This document shows positions 46,563-55,150 of a stretch of 64,000 bases of DNA, one piece after another (the first letter of the stretch is position 1; every line of letters begins with the position of its first letter). The notes under the pieces were generated by a model. The model was not told where the DNA came from and made no database searches. It saw only the letters and a list, made by a program, of their open reading frames with translations. Source of the stretch: Sinomonas atrocyanea (GTDB taxonomy: Bacteria; Actinomycetota; Actinomycetes; Actinomycetales; Micrococcaceae). Both the position numbers and the translations under genes were made by a program. The stretch covers positions 1,984,001 to 2,048,000 of the forward strand of contig NZ_CP014518.1 of assembly GCF_001577305.1 (NCBI RefSeq). The letters are read 5' to 3'.

Positions 46563-47633
46563 GTGCACGAGAACTCCCGCCCGGTGTCCCACCAGCCGGG
46601 CCGTCCGCCCCGGGCGGTGCTGCTCGACTGCGACACCGGGATCGACGACGCGCTCGCCCTGCTCTACCTGTGCAGCCAGCCGCAGGTGGAGCTCGTCGCG
46701 GTCACGAGCACCCCGGGCAACGTCGACGCCGACCAGGTCGCCGCGAACAACCTCGCCCTCCTCGAACTGTGCGGGCGGCCCGAGGTGCCCGTGGCGATCG
46801 GGGCGCGGAAGCCGCTCGAGGTCCCCCTCGTCACGACCCCTGAGACGCACGGGCCCCAGGGGATCGGCTACGCCGAGCTGCCCGCGGCGCGCCGGGCGCC
46901 CGAGGCGCGCGACGCCGTCGACCTCTGGGTCGAGGCCGCCCGCGCGCGCCCGGGCGAGCTCACGGCGCTCATCACCGCCCCGCTGACCAACTTCGCGCTC
47001 GCCCTGCGCGCCGAACCGCGCCTCCCCGAGCTGCTCGCGGGCGTGGTGATCATGGGCGGCGCCTACTACTACCAGGGCAACACGACGCCCACGGCCGAGT
47101 GGAACACCCACGTGGACCCGCACGCTGCCGCCGAGGTGTTCGCGGCGTTCGCGGGCCAGCCCGAGGACCGGCTCCCGACCGTGTGCGCGCTCGAGACCAC
47201 CGAGCGGATCGAGATGCACCCGGGGCACCTTGCGGCCCTCGCCGAAGCCGCCGGCTGCAGCGGGCCGGAGCTCGTGCTCCCGGACCAGCCGGAGGGGCAG
47301 CGCTCCACCGCCTCGAACCGGCTCGTCCGGCACGTGAGCGACATGCTGCGCTTCTACTTCGAGTTCCACCGGCACTACGACCAGGGCTACGTGGCGCACA
47401 TCCACGACTACTTCGCCGCCACTGTGGCCGCCGGGACCGCACGCTATGCGGCGCGGACGGCTGCCGTCCATGTCGAGACCCGCGCCCCGCGCCTGATGGG
47501 CACCACGGTCGCGGACTACAGGGGCCTGTGGGAGGAGCCGCCCTCGGCGCGCATCGTGAGCGCCAACCACCCGGACGAGGCCTTCGCAGAGCTCGTCGCC
47601 TCCCTCGGCGCCCTCGCGCGCCTGGTGGGCTAG
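46563..47633 (+). CDS. Nucleoside hydrolase (IUNH family)
   Basis: 356 residues. LLDCDTGIDDALALLYL (about 21-37) is the calcium-binding DTGIDDA signature of inosine-uridine nucleoside hydrolases, which split nucleosides into base and ribose. VVIMGGAYYYQGNTTPTAEW (about 162-181) followed by NTHVDPHAA supplies further ribose and metal contacts. It is a little longer at the C-terminus than the crystal-structure members. No signal peptide, so it acts on imported nucleosides. It is directly upstream of a complete ECF transporter gene set, which suggests that the transporter brings in nucleosides or bases (inference). Confidence 0.9.
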   Translation: MHENSRPVSHQPGRPPRAVLLDCDTGIDDALALLYLCSQPQVELVAVTSTPGNVDADQVAANNLALLELCGRPEVPVAIGARKPLEVPLVTTPETHGPQGIGYAELPAARRAPEARDAVDLWVEAARARPGELTALITAPLTNFALALRAEPRLPELLAGVVIMGGAYYYQGNTTPTAEWNTHVDPHAAAEVFAAFAGQPEDRLPTVCALETTERIEMHPGHLAALAEAAGCSGPELVLPDQPEGQRSTASNRLVRHVSDMLRFYFEFHRHYDQGYVAHIHDYFAATVAAGTARYAARTAAVHVETRAPRLMGTTVADYRGLWEEPPSARIVSANHPDEAFAELVASLGALARLVG

Positions 47634-47636
47634 AAT
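47631..47636 (+). promoter_or_regulatory. Possible -10 box of the ECF transporter operon
   Basis: TAGAAT includes the stop codon of the nucleoside hydrolase gene and would give a leader of about 90 nt before the S-component start at 47732. I see no known riboswitch in that leader. Confidence 0.35.
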
Positions 47637-47731
47637 TTCTGTGCCCCGGCCCGGCCGGGGCGGCCGCCGAGGTGACATAGGCGGGCGCCGATCCACTATT
47701 CCGCATCCGCAGCATCCGTGAAGGACGTGCC

Positions 47732-48556
47732 TTGGCCATGTCGCACCCCCTGACAGAAGACGCCCCGCGCCGCTCCCCGCTCAGGACGGTCCTCATCGTC
47801 CTCGGGGCCGCTGCCATCGTCGCGACGTTCATCTACCTCGTGGCCACCTCTCCCGCAGAGCCGGTGGACACGCCCTCGGCCTCGGCCGCCCTCGTGGCGC
47901 TCACGGGCTACGGGATCGCCACGGTCCTCCTCTTCGCCGGCATCCTGCCCACCCTGCCCACCACGACCCTCGCCCTCATCCCGGTGGCCCTCGTGCTGAA
48001 CATCGTGCTCGGCCAGTTCGTCGGCACCGTCATCGTGCCGATCTACCTCGATTCGATCGGCACCGTGCTCGTGGGCTTCCTCGCCGGGTCCGCGGCCGGC
48101 GCCGCGACGGGGCTGCTGAGCACCATCGTGTGGTCCTTCTTCAACCCGACCCTCATCCCGTTCGCCGCCGGGGCCGCCGCGATCGGCGCCCTCGCGGGCC
48201 TCGCCGCGCGGATCGGGGCCGTGCGGCGGTTCTGGTGGGTTCCCGTCGCCGGTCTCGTCACCGGCGCGGTCGCGGCGGTGATCGGCTCGACCGTCGCGAT
48301 CGCGGTGTTCGGCGGGACCTCCACCGGGGCGACCGGGGCTGTCATCGCCGTCTTCCGGGCCGCGGGGGACAGCCTCGCCGAGTCCGTCGTCAAGGGTTCG
48401 ATCGCGTCCGACCTGACGGACAAGCTCGTCACGTTCGTCGTGGCGGCCGCCCTGGCCTACGCCCTTCCGCAGCGGGCCACGGGCCGCTTCGAGTTCGTCC
48501 GGGCGCATCGCGTGCTCGCCCGGCGCCGCCGCGCCGAGGCGGCCCCCGCTGCCTGA
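47732..48556 (+). CDS. ECF transporter S component (substrate-binding membrane subunit)
   Basis: 274 residues with about six membrane helices. IYLDSIGTVLVGFLAGSAAG (about 108-127) and the C-terminal SDLTDKLVTFVVAAALAYAL (about 228-247) are patterns common in S components, which bind the substrate and dock on the shared T/A energy module. The start is TTG at 47732, set by AAGGA 6 nt upstream; an ATG six nt later is the alternative. Genes for the T and A subunits follow, so this is a dedicated (group I) ECF system. The substrate is not readable; the upstream nucleoside hydrolase points to nucleosides or related compounds. Confidence 0.82.
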   Translation: MAMSHPLTEDAPRRSPLRTVLIVLGAAAIVATFIYLVATSPAEPVDTPSASAALVALTGYGIATVLLFAGILPTLPTTTLALIPVALVLNIVLGQFVGTVIVPIYLDSIGTVLVGFLAGSAAGAATGLLSTIVWSFFNPTLIPFAAGAAAIGALAGLAARIGAVRRFWWVPVAGLVTGAVAAVIGSTVAIAVFGGTSTGATGAVIAVFRAAGDSLAESVVKGSIASDLTDKLVTFVVAAALAYALPQRATGRFEFVRAHRVLARRRRAEAAPAA

Positions 48557-49349
48557 GCATCCGCCGGCCCCCGCCGCCGCCCGCGCCCTCAACCCCCTGA
48601 CGGGGCTCGCGCTGGCCGGGACGGGGGCCGTCGCGTGCCTCGCGGCCTCCCACTGGGCGGTGTGGACGGCGGCGATCCTCGCGGCGGCCGTCCTGTCCGC
48701 GCGCGCGGGGACGCTGCGGCGCGTCGCCGCCGCCGCGGCCCTCGTGGTCGCGCCGTTCGCCCTCTGGGCGTTCCTGATCCACGGGCTCTTCTTCCCCGAG
48801 GGGACGGCGGTGCTCGTGGCCTGGGGCCCGGCCCGCGTCACGGTCGAGGGACTCGCCTACGCTGCAGGGTTCGTGCTGCGCACCGCCGCGCTCGTCTGCA
48901 CCATGCTCGCCTTCTCGGTCTGGGCCGACGTCGCCGTGCTGAGGGCGGCCCTCGTGCGGCGCGGCGTCCCTGCGCCGCTCGGCTACGTCCTCGCCTCGGC
49001 CCTGGGCCTCGTGGCCACGGTCGCCGACCGGATGCGCCGCATCCGCGAGGCCCAGGAGGCCCGCGGGCTCGTGGTCCGGCCCGGGCCGGGCGGGCGCATC
49101 CTCGCGGGCCGGCTCCAGGCCGTGCCGCTCGTGCTCGCCCTCGTGGACGAGGCCGGCGAGCGCGCCCTCGCGCTCGACGCGCGCGGACAGGCCCTTCCCG
49201 GCCCCCGCACCGCGTACGTCGACGAGCCCGACTCGGCCGCCCAGCGCGCCCTGCGCTGGGCGCTGGTCGTCGCCTCGGCCGCCATGGTGGCGGCCGCCGT
49301 CGTCCCCGGAGTGGCCCACGCTGTGGCCGTGGCGGGCGGCGGGCGATGA
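48549..49349 (+). CDS. ECF transporter T component (CbiQ/EcfT family), non-standard start
   Basis: About 266 residues from the proposed start. The conserved N-terminus NPLTGLALAGTGAVACLA and its first helix lie upstream of the first ATG/GTG/TTG in frame (GTG at 48660), so that GTG would cut off helix 1. The only reasonable start I see is CTG at 48549, with GAGG 9 nt upstream and overlapping the S-component stop. The coupling-helix region MRRIREAQEARGL (two Arg-rich motifs that touch the ATPases) is present near residue 163. About five helices. It links the S component to the ATPase, whose ATG overlaps its stop. If the CTG start is wrong, a base may be missing in the assembly. Confidence 0.72.
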   Translation: MPEHPPAPAAARALNPLTGLALAGTGAVACLAASHWAVWTAAILAAAVLSARAGTLRRVAAAAALVVAPFALWAFLIHGLFFPEGTAVLVAWGPARVTVEGLAYAAGFVLRTAALVCTMLAFSVWADVAVLRAALVRRGVPAPLGYVLASALGLVATVADRMRRIREAQEARGLVVRPGPGGRILAGRLQAVPLVLALVDEAGERALALDARGQALPGPRTAYVDEPDSAAQRALRWALVVASAAMVAAAVVPGVAHAVAVAGGGR

Positions 49350-50901
49350 GCGCGGCCGCCCCGCCGGTCCTCTCGGCGCACGTGGAGCGCTTCGCGTACG
49401 ACGCCGGGCCACCGGTCCTCGAGGACGTCCGCCTCGCGCTCGGGCCGGGCTCCCTCACCGCGGTGCTGGGGGCATCCGGCAGCGGGACGTCGACCCTGGC
49501 GAAGGTCCTCGCCGGCTGGGCCGTGGCCGGCGGCCAGAACACCCTCGTCGGGTCCCTCGAGCTCGGCCGGGGCCCAGGCTCGGAGGGACGGGCCGCCCGG
49601 CTGGCGTTTCGCGGGCTGCCCGAGGACCCGCGGCTGCGCCTCGGGGCCTGGGGGCAGCACGTCGCCTACGTCCCGCAGCGGCCGGGGGACCTGCTCACGG
49701 GGGCGTCCGCCTCGGTCGGCGAGGAGATCGCGTTCGCCCTCGAGCAGCGCGGGATGCCGCGCGCCGCGATGCACGAGCGCACCGCGCGGGCCGCCCACTC
49801 CCTCGGCCTCGGGGACCTGCTCGGGAGGAACCCGTCCCAGCTGTCCGGGGGCGAGCAGCGCCGCCTAGCCCTCGCCTGTGCGATCGTCGGCGAGCCCGCC
49901 GTGCTCATCCTCGATGACCCCACCGCCTCGCTCGACGCAGCGGGTGCCGAGGCCCTCTGGCGGCTCATCGCAGCGGAGCGGGCCCGGGGCGCCGCCGTCG
50001 TGGTCGTCGGCGCGTGCGCCGACCGCATTGCCCGCCGCGCCGACCACTGCATCCTCCTGGACGCCGGGTCGGCCGTGGCGGCCGGGAGGCCGGCCGAGGT
50101 GCTCGCCTCCGCCGCCTTCGCCCACTCGGGCGTCCTCGCCCGCGATCCGGGCGAGGAGGGACTGGCCACGCCCGGACCAGCTGGCCGCGGTGCCCACCCC
50201 GGCCCCCTCCCGCGCTCTGGAGCGGGAGGGCCGCTCGCGGCCCTCGAACGGGTCTGCTTCGCCTACCCGGGTTCGGGCAGGCGCGTCCTCGACGCGGCGG
50301 ACCTCGCGGTGGCCCCGGGCGAGGTGGTGGCCCTCACCGGGCCCAACGGTGCCGGCAAGTCGACGGCGCTGCGGCACCTCGCGGGACTGCTGCGCCCGCA
50401 GGGGGCCGCGTCCGGGTCGCCGGGACCGACATCGCGCGGACCCCGGCGGGCCGGGTCGCCGACCACGTGGGCACCCTCTTCCAGGAGCCCCGCGACCAGC
50501 TGTTCGAGCGCACCGCCCTGCGTGAGGTGTCCTTCGGGCTGCGCCTGCGGGCGCCCGGCCGCCGCCGTCCCGAGCCCGAGGCAGCGCGCGCCCGCGCCCT
50601 CGAGGCCCTCGAGGCGGTGGGCCTCGCCGCCCACGCCGAGGCGCATCCGTACGACCTGCCCGCCGCCGCCCAGCGCCTGCTGGCACTCGCGACCGTCCTC
50701 GTGCGCCGGCCGGGCGTCCTCCTGCTCGACGAGCCGACCGTCGGGCTGGACGGGTCCTCGCTCGCGTGCCTCGAAGCGGTGGTGGCCCGGGCCGCGGAGG
50801 CGGGGGCCGGCGTCGTGCTCTCGACCCATGCCCTGCCGTGGGCGAGGCGCCACGCGCACCGCGTGCTGGCCCTCGAAGGAGGGCGCTTCGTGCCCTCCTG
50901 A
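49346..50901 (+). pseudogene. Fused ECF ATPase (EcfA-EcfA'), frameshifted, with one degenerate ATP site
   Basis: Two ABC ATPase domains in one gene; the reading frame changes at a run of five G (50401-50405). With six G the protein would be about 518 residues and continuous (LLRPQ-GGRVRVAGTDIAR). Domain 1: Walker A reads GASGSGTST (Lys replaced by Thr), Walker B LILDDPT (Glu replaced by Asp), no His in the H-loop (VVGACADRI), but the signature LSGGEQRRLA is intact. Domain 2: Walker A GPNGAGKST, LLLLDEPT and H-loop STHALPW are intact, but the signature is LPAAAQRL. So one composite site is canonical and the other degenerate. The frameshift may be real or a homopolymer sequencing error. Start ATG at 49346 overlaps the T-component stop. 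Confidence 0.8.
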
Positions 50902-50936
50902 GGAGCCGCACCCGGAAGCCGCCGTCCGGGTTCCGG

Positions 50937-50942
50937 TAGGGT
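50937..50942 (+). promoter_or_regulatory. Possible -10 box of the 50989 gene
   Basis: TAGGGT about 47 nt before the GTG start; that start has its own GGAGGAGG ribosome-binding site, so this would be a leadered transcript. Confidence 0.3.
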
Positions 50943-50988
50943 CGATCCCGGGCCGCGCGGCGGCGGCCCGAGAGCAGGAGGAGGACGC

Positions 50989-51603
50989 GTGGGCGCAGCG
51001 TGGGAGCGCTGGGAGGGCTTCTGGGTGGCGGGCGTGCACCGCGGCGCCGTCTGCCGCACGTTCGACGGCGAGCTGCTCACCACCCGCGTCGCGTTCGAGG
51101 ACGGTGCCGGAACCCTGTTCGCCTCCGAGTCCCTCCTGCGGCTGGCCCCGTCCGGGGAGACCTGGCACGCCTTCCGGTACCGGCAGGAACCGGGCGGCCT
51201 CGAGGGGGGCGCCCGCCGTGACGAGGCCGAGCTCGACGCCGACACGCTCCCTGCGAGCGGCGAGTACCTCCTCGTGTCGCAGCTGGCCGCGTCCGCCCGC
51301 GACGGCGCCGCGTACCGGCGGGTGGAGGAGGCGGCGCCGGACGGCCTGCCGGCGCCCGCGGAGATCCGCCGGCATCCGGCCGAGCCCATCGACCTCCCCG
51401 ACGGCCGCTGTGTGGACGCCGAACGCTTCGAGGTGACGGCGGGCGGGCAGCGCGTCGCGTCCTACTGGACCCACGGCGGCGCCGTGGTCCGCAGCGCGTG
51501 GGCGGGCGCGCTCTGCTTCGCGGCCGGCTCGGCCCCGGACGCGCTCGTGGGCACCGACGAGCGCCTGGGGGCCTTCCTGGCCGAGGGCTTCCGCCGCGCC
51601 TGA
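50989..51603 (+). CDS. Uncharacterised soluble protein
   Basis: 204 residues; family not recognised. It starts MGAAWERWEGFWVAGVHRGA and is rich in beta-strand-like segments (VCRTFDGELLTTRVAFEDGA, WHAFRYRQE, QRVASYWTHGGAVVRSAWAG), suggesting a lipocalin-like or other beta-barrel fold; this is only an impression. No signal peptide, membrane helix or catalytic motif is seen. GTG start at 50989 with GGAGGAGG about 5 nt upstream. It follows the ECF genes after 87 nt and probably has its own promoter (TAGGGT at 50937). Confidence 0.6.
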   Translation: MGAAWERWEGFWVAGVHRGAVCRTFDGELLTTRVAFEDGAGTLFASESLLRLAPSGETWHAFRYRQEPGGLEGGARRDEAELDADTLPASGEYLLVSQLAASARDGAAYRRVEEAAPDGLPAPAEIRRHPAEPIDLPDGRCVDAERFEVTAGGQRVASYWTHGGAVVRSAWAGALCFAAGSAPDALVGTDERLGAFLAEGFRRA

Positions 51604-51605
51604 CC

Positions 51606-51662
51606 GGAGACCCCACCCGCAAGGCCAGAGACCCCACAGCGCACCGCCAGAGACCCCACAGC
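51606..51662. repeat. Short tandem repeat, about 22-nt period, three copies
   Basis: GAGACCCCAC recurs at about 51607, 51628 and 51650; the last two copies are longer (GCCAGAGACCCCACAGC). Its inverse follows at 51674-51690 and completes the terminator hairpin. Confidence 0.65.
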
Positions 51663-51690
51663 ACGACGGTGGGGCTGCGGGGTCTCTGGC
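51646..51690. terminator. Bidirectional terminator made from the repeat
   Basis: GCCAGAGACCCCACAGC (51646-51662) pairs with 51674-51690 (one mismatch) across an 11-nt loop, between the convergent 50989 gene and fadB. Confidence 0.7.
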
Positions 51691-51715
51691 GGGCGGGGGC
51701 GCGGTACCCGAGTGG

Positions 51716-53863
51716 TCAGGATTCCGGGTGGAACGGCTTCCCGTTGACGCGCTCGGAGGCGCCCACCCGGTCCAGGTAGGGCGTGATGCCGCCGAGGTGC
51801 ATCGGCCAGCCCGCGCCGAGGATCATGCACAGGTCCACGTCCTCGGGGCCGGCCACCACGCCTTCGGCGAGCAGGAGCCCGATCTCCTCGGCGAGGGCAT
51901 CCTGGCAGCGCGCGAGGACCTGCTCGGACGTGGACGGCGCGTCCCCGAAGGACAGCACCGCGAGGGCCTCGGGCCGGATCTCGCGGCGGCCGTCCGGCCC
52001 CGTCCCCCAGAGGCCCTTCACCCCGGCGTCGATGAGTGCCTGCTGGTTGGCCGAGACGTGGAACCTGTCGCCGAACGCGGCGTGGAGGGACTCCGCGACG
52101 TGCTGGGCCACCGGCAGGCCCACCATCTCGGCGAGCACGAACGGCGTCATCGGCAGGCCCATGGGCGCCAGGGCGTTGTCGGCGACCTCGGCCGGCGTGC
52201 CCTCGTCGAACGCCGCCGTGACCTCGCCCATGAGCCGCAGCAGCACGCGGTTCACCACGAACGCCGCGGCGTCCTTGACGAGCACGGCCGTCTTCTTCAG
52301 TGCCTTGGCGAGGACGAAGGCGGTGGCGAGCACCGCGTCGTCAGTCGCGGGCGCGCGCACGATCTCGATGAGCGGCATGACCGCGACGGGGTTGAAGAAG
52401 TGAAACCCGACCACGCGCTCGGGGTGGGCGAGGTCCTCGGCCATGGCCGTGACGGAGAGCGAGGACGTGTTGGTCGCGAGGATGCACTCGGGCTTGACCA
52501 CGGCCTCGACCTCGGCGAGGACCTGCTTCTTGACGGAGAGCTCCTCGAACACGGCCTCGATCACGAAGTCCGCGTCCGCGAATTCGGCCTTCGAGACGGA
52601 GCCGCTCACGAGGGCCTTGGTGCGGTTCGCGGCGTCGCGGGAGATCCGGCCCTTGTCCAGGAGCTTGTCCACCTCGGCATGGACGTGGCCCACGCCCTTG
52701 TCCACGCGTGCCTGGTCCACGTCCGTCATGACCACCGGGACCTTGAGCTGGCGCGCGAACAGGAGGGCGAGCTGGCTGGCCATGAGGCCCGCGCCCACCA
52801 CGCCGACCTTCGTGACCTCTCGCGCGAGCTTGGCGTTGGGGGCGCCGGCGGGCCGCTTGCCGCGCTTCTGGACGAGGTCGAGGAACGCGTACACGGTGTC
52901 ACGGAACTGCGGGGTCTGCATGAGCGCGGTGAGGGCTGCGACCTCGAGCTCCGCCGACTCCTGCTGGGTCGCGGTGGCGCCCGCCTCGAAGACGTCCAGG
53001 ACCTTGCCCGGTGCGGGCGCGGCATTGGAAGTCCTGGCGGCGACGAAGTCCCGACCAGCCTTCGCCGCTGCGGCCCAGCGCTCGGCGACGGCCGCATCGG
53101 TGCGGGGCTCGACCGCGTTCGGCCGCTCGACCGAGGTCTCCCCGGCGAGGACGGACGCGGCCCAGGCGAGGGAGCGCTCGAGGAAGTCGGCCGGCTCGAA
53201 GAGCGCGTCCGCGACACCGAGCCGGTAGGCCTCCGGGCCGCGGATGGTGCGGTTGTTGCTCAGGGGGTTCTCGATCATGACCTTCAGGGCAGCCTCCGGG
53301 CCCGTGAGACGGGGGAGGCGCCAGACCCCGCCCCACCCCGGGACGAGTCCGATGAAGGCCTCGGGCAGGCCGATGCCCTGCGCTCCGGTCGAGACGGTGC
53401 GGTAGGTGCAGGCGAGCGCGATCTCGAGCCCGCCGCCGAGGGCCACGCCGTTGATGAACGCGAACGTCGGGACGCCGAGGTCGGCGAGCAGATCGTAGGC
53501 GGCGTGGCCGAGGCGGGCCATCTGCTCGCCGGCGGCCGGATCGCGCAGCGTCTTGACGGTCGTCAGGTCGGCGCCGGCCACGAGGAAGTAGGGCTTGCCC
53601 GTGACGGCGACGGCCTGGATCTCGCCGGCCGCGGCCCGGTCGCGGAGGCCCTCGAGGGTGCGGCCGAGCTCGATCAGCGTCCCCGGCCCGAGGGTGGTCG
53701 GCTTGGTGTGGTCCAGGCCGTTGTCGAGGGTGACGAGGGCGATCCGGAAGGACCGGCCGCCCGCAGGGACCTCGACCTCGTTGACGAGCGCGTGCGTGAC
53801 GATCTCATCGGGCACCTGGGCGGCGAGCGTGGCGAACGCGTCGAAGGTGGACTGGGCAGTCAT
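51716..53863 (-). CDS. fadB: Fatty acid oxidation multifunctional enzyme (enoyl-CoA hydratase/3-hydroxyacyl-CoA dehydrogenase)
   Basis: 715 residues. An N-terminal crotonase domain (about 1-300; INGVALGGGLEIALACTYR, about 131, and EAFIGLVPGWGG, about 160, hold the oxyanion hole and the second Glu). The NAD-binding domain starts at KVGVVGAGLMASQLALLFA (about 352-370). ATNTSSLSVTAMA (about 466) and VVGFHFFNPVAVMPLIEIV (about 486-504) are the 3HCDH active-site motifs. A C-terminal dehydrogenase domain completes the usual layout. It acts with the thiolase encoded just upstream in beta-oxidation. Start ATG at 53863, 8 nt after the thiolase stop. A palindromic operator candidate precedes the thiolase gene. 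Confidence 0.93.
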   Translation of the reverse strand: MTAQSTFDAFATLAAQVPDEIVTHALVNEVEVPAGGRSFRIALVTLDNGLDHTKPTTLGPGTLIELGRTLEGLRDRAAAGEIQAVAVTGKPYFLVAGADLTTVKTLRDPAAGEQMARLGHAAYDLLADLGVPTFAFINGVALGGGLEIALACTYRTVSTGAQGIGLPEAFIGLVPGWGGVWRLPRLTGPEAALKVMIENPLSNNRTIRGPEAYRLGVADALFEPADFLERSLAWAASVLAGETSVERPNAVEPRTDAAVAERWAAAAKAGRDFVAARTSNAAPAPGKVLDVFEAGATATQQESAELEVAALTALMQTPQFRDTVYAFLDLVQKRGKRPAGAPNAKLAREVTKVGVVGAGLMASQLALLFARQLKVPVVMTDVDQARVDKGVGHVHAEVDKLLDKGRISRDAANRTKALVSGSVSKAEFADADFVIEAVFEELSVKKQVLAEVEAVVKPECILATNTSSLSVTAMAEDLAHPERVVGFHFFNPVAVMPLIEIVRAPATDDAVLATAFVLAKALKKTAVLVKDAAAFVVNRVLLRLMGEVTAAFDEGTPAEVADNALAPMGLPMTPFVLAEMVGLPVAQHVAESLHAAFGDRFHVSANQQALIDAGVKGLWGTGPDGRREIRPEALAVLSFGDAPSTSEQVLARCQDALAEEIGLLLAEGVVAGPEDVDLCMILGAGWPMHLGGITPYLDRVGASERVNGKPFHPES

Positions 53864-53871
53864 GGCGGTGT

Positions 53872-55086
53872 TCACTCGCCCTTTCCGTAGTCGGCATGGC
53901 GGGGGTTCTCCCAGATGACCGTGCCCCCCATGCCGAGGCCGATGCACATCGTGGTGATGCCGTAGCGCACGCCGGGATCCTCGGCGAACTGGCGCGCGAG
54001 CTGGGTCATGAGGCGAACGCCCGAGGAGGCGAGGGGATGCCCGACGGCGATCGCGCCGCCGTAGCGGTTGACGCGGGGATCGTCGTCGGCGATGCCGAAG
54101 TGGTCGAGGAAGCTCAGGACCTGCACGGCGAAGGCCTCGTTGATCTCGAACAGGCCGATGTCCTCGATCGTCAGGCCGGCCTTGGCGAGGGCCTTCTCGG
54201 TGGCCGGCACCGGGCCGATGCCCATGACCTCGGGCTCGACCCCGGCGAACGCGTAGGAGACGAGCCGCATCTTCGGGGCGAGGCCGAGTTCCTCGGCCGT
54301 CTCGGCAGAGGTGAGGAGGCACGCCGTCGCGCCGTCGTTCAGCCCTGCGGCGTTGCCGGCCGTCACCCGCCCGTGCGGCCGGAACGGGGTGCGCAGCGCT
54401 GCGAGGTCCTCGACCGTCGTGCCCGGGCGCGGCGGCTCGTCGGCGGTCGCGAGCCCGAACCCCTCGCCGGGGCGATGGGTTGCGACGGGGACGAGATCGG
54501 GCTGGATCCTGCCGTCGGCATAGGCGGCGGCGAGCTTCGCCTGGGAGGCGGCGGCGTAGGCGTCGGCGCGCTCCTTGGTGATGTCCGGGAAGCGGTCATG
54601 CAGGTTCTCTGCCGTATTGCCCATGTTCAGGGCCGCCGGGTCGACGAGGCGCTCGGACATGAAGCGCGGGTTGGGGTCGGCGCCCTGTCCCATGGGGTGG
54701 TTGCCCATGTGCTCGACGCCGCCGGCGATCACGACGTCGTACGCCCCGACGCCGATTCCGCTCGCCGTCGCGGTGACGGCCGTCATCGCGCCGGCGCACA
54801 TGCGGTCCACCGCAAAGCCGGGGACCGAGCGGGGCAGGCCCGCAAGGAGCGCGGCGGTGCGGCCGATCGTGAGGCCCTGGTCGCCGGTCTGGGTCGTCGC
54901 GGCGATCGAGACCTCGTCCACGCGCTCTGCGGGGAGGGACGGGTTGCGGCGCAGCAGCTCGCGGATCGTCTTCACGACGAGGTCGTCGGCGCGCGTGCCG
55001 TGGTAGATCCCCTTCTCTCCGGCCTTGCCGAAGGGGGTGCGGACGCCGTCGACGAAGACGACGTCCCGGATGTGCCTGCTGGACAT
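53872..55086 (-). CDS. fadA: Acetyl-CoA C-acyltransferase (3-ketoacyl-CoA thiolase)
   Basis: 404 residues. VDRMCAGAMTAVTATASG (about 91-108) carries the nucleophilic Cys, EINEAFAVQVLSFL (about 312) and GGAIAVGHPLASSGVR (about 342) the His, and TTMCIGLGMGGTVIWE (about 375) the second Cys. It cleaves 3-ketoacyl-CoA to acetyl-CoA in the last step of beta-oxidation. The start ATG at 55086 has GAGGAG 7 nt upstream. It is the first gene of fadA-fadB, with a perfect 7+7 palindrome 49 nt upstream of the start codon. Confidence 0.93.
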   Translation of the reverse strand: MSSRHIRDVVFVDGVRTPFGKAGEKGIYHGTRADDLVVKTIRELLRRNPSLPAERVDEVSIAATTQTGDQGLTIGRTAALLAGLPRSVPGFAVDRMCAGAMTAVTATASGIGVGAYDVVIAGGVEHMGNHPMGQGADPNPRFMSERLVDPAALNMGNTAENLHDRFPDITKERADAYAAASQAKLAAAYADGRIQPDLVPVATHRPGEGFGLATADEPPRPGTTVEDLAALRTPFRPHGRVTAGNAAGLNDGATACLLTSAETAEELGLAPKMRLVSYAFAGVEPEVMGIGPVPATEKALAKAGLTIEDIGLFEINEAFAVQVLSFLDHFGIADDDPRVNRYGGAIAVGHPLASSGVRLMTQLARQFAEDPGVRYGITTMCIGLGMGGTVIWENPRHADYGKGE

Positions 55087-55134
55087 GGGCAGCTCCTCGG
55101 ATGTCTGGTGGGCGGTGACCGCCCTCACAGCCAT

Positions 55135-55150
55135 GTTACTGAGCAGTAAC
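55135..55150. promoter_or_regulatory. Operator-like palindrome upstream of fadAB
   Basis: GTTACTG-AG-CAGTAAC is a perfect 7+7 inverted repeat around 2 nt, 49 nt before the thiolase start. The form and position suit a TetR- or GntR-type regulator of fatty acid breakdown; none is encoded nearby. Confidence 0.5.

Noticed and set aside
47637..47731. A riboswitch in the leader of the ECF transporter operon
   Set aside because: No thiamine, cobalamin, preQ1, folate or purine riboswitch core was recognised; only a short GC-rich inverted segment is present.
49346..50901. Programmed frameshifting in the ECF ATPase
   Set aside because: The site is a plain G run without a slippery heptamer, a stem-loop or an internal Shine-Dalgarno element, and an identical-type loss occurs in the threonine aldolase. 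Error or mutation is simpler.
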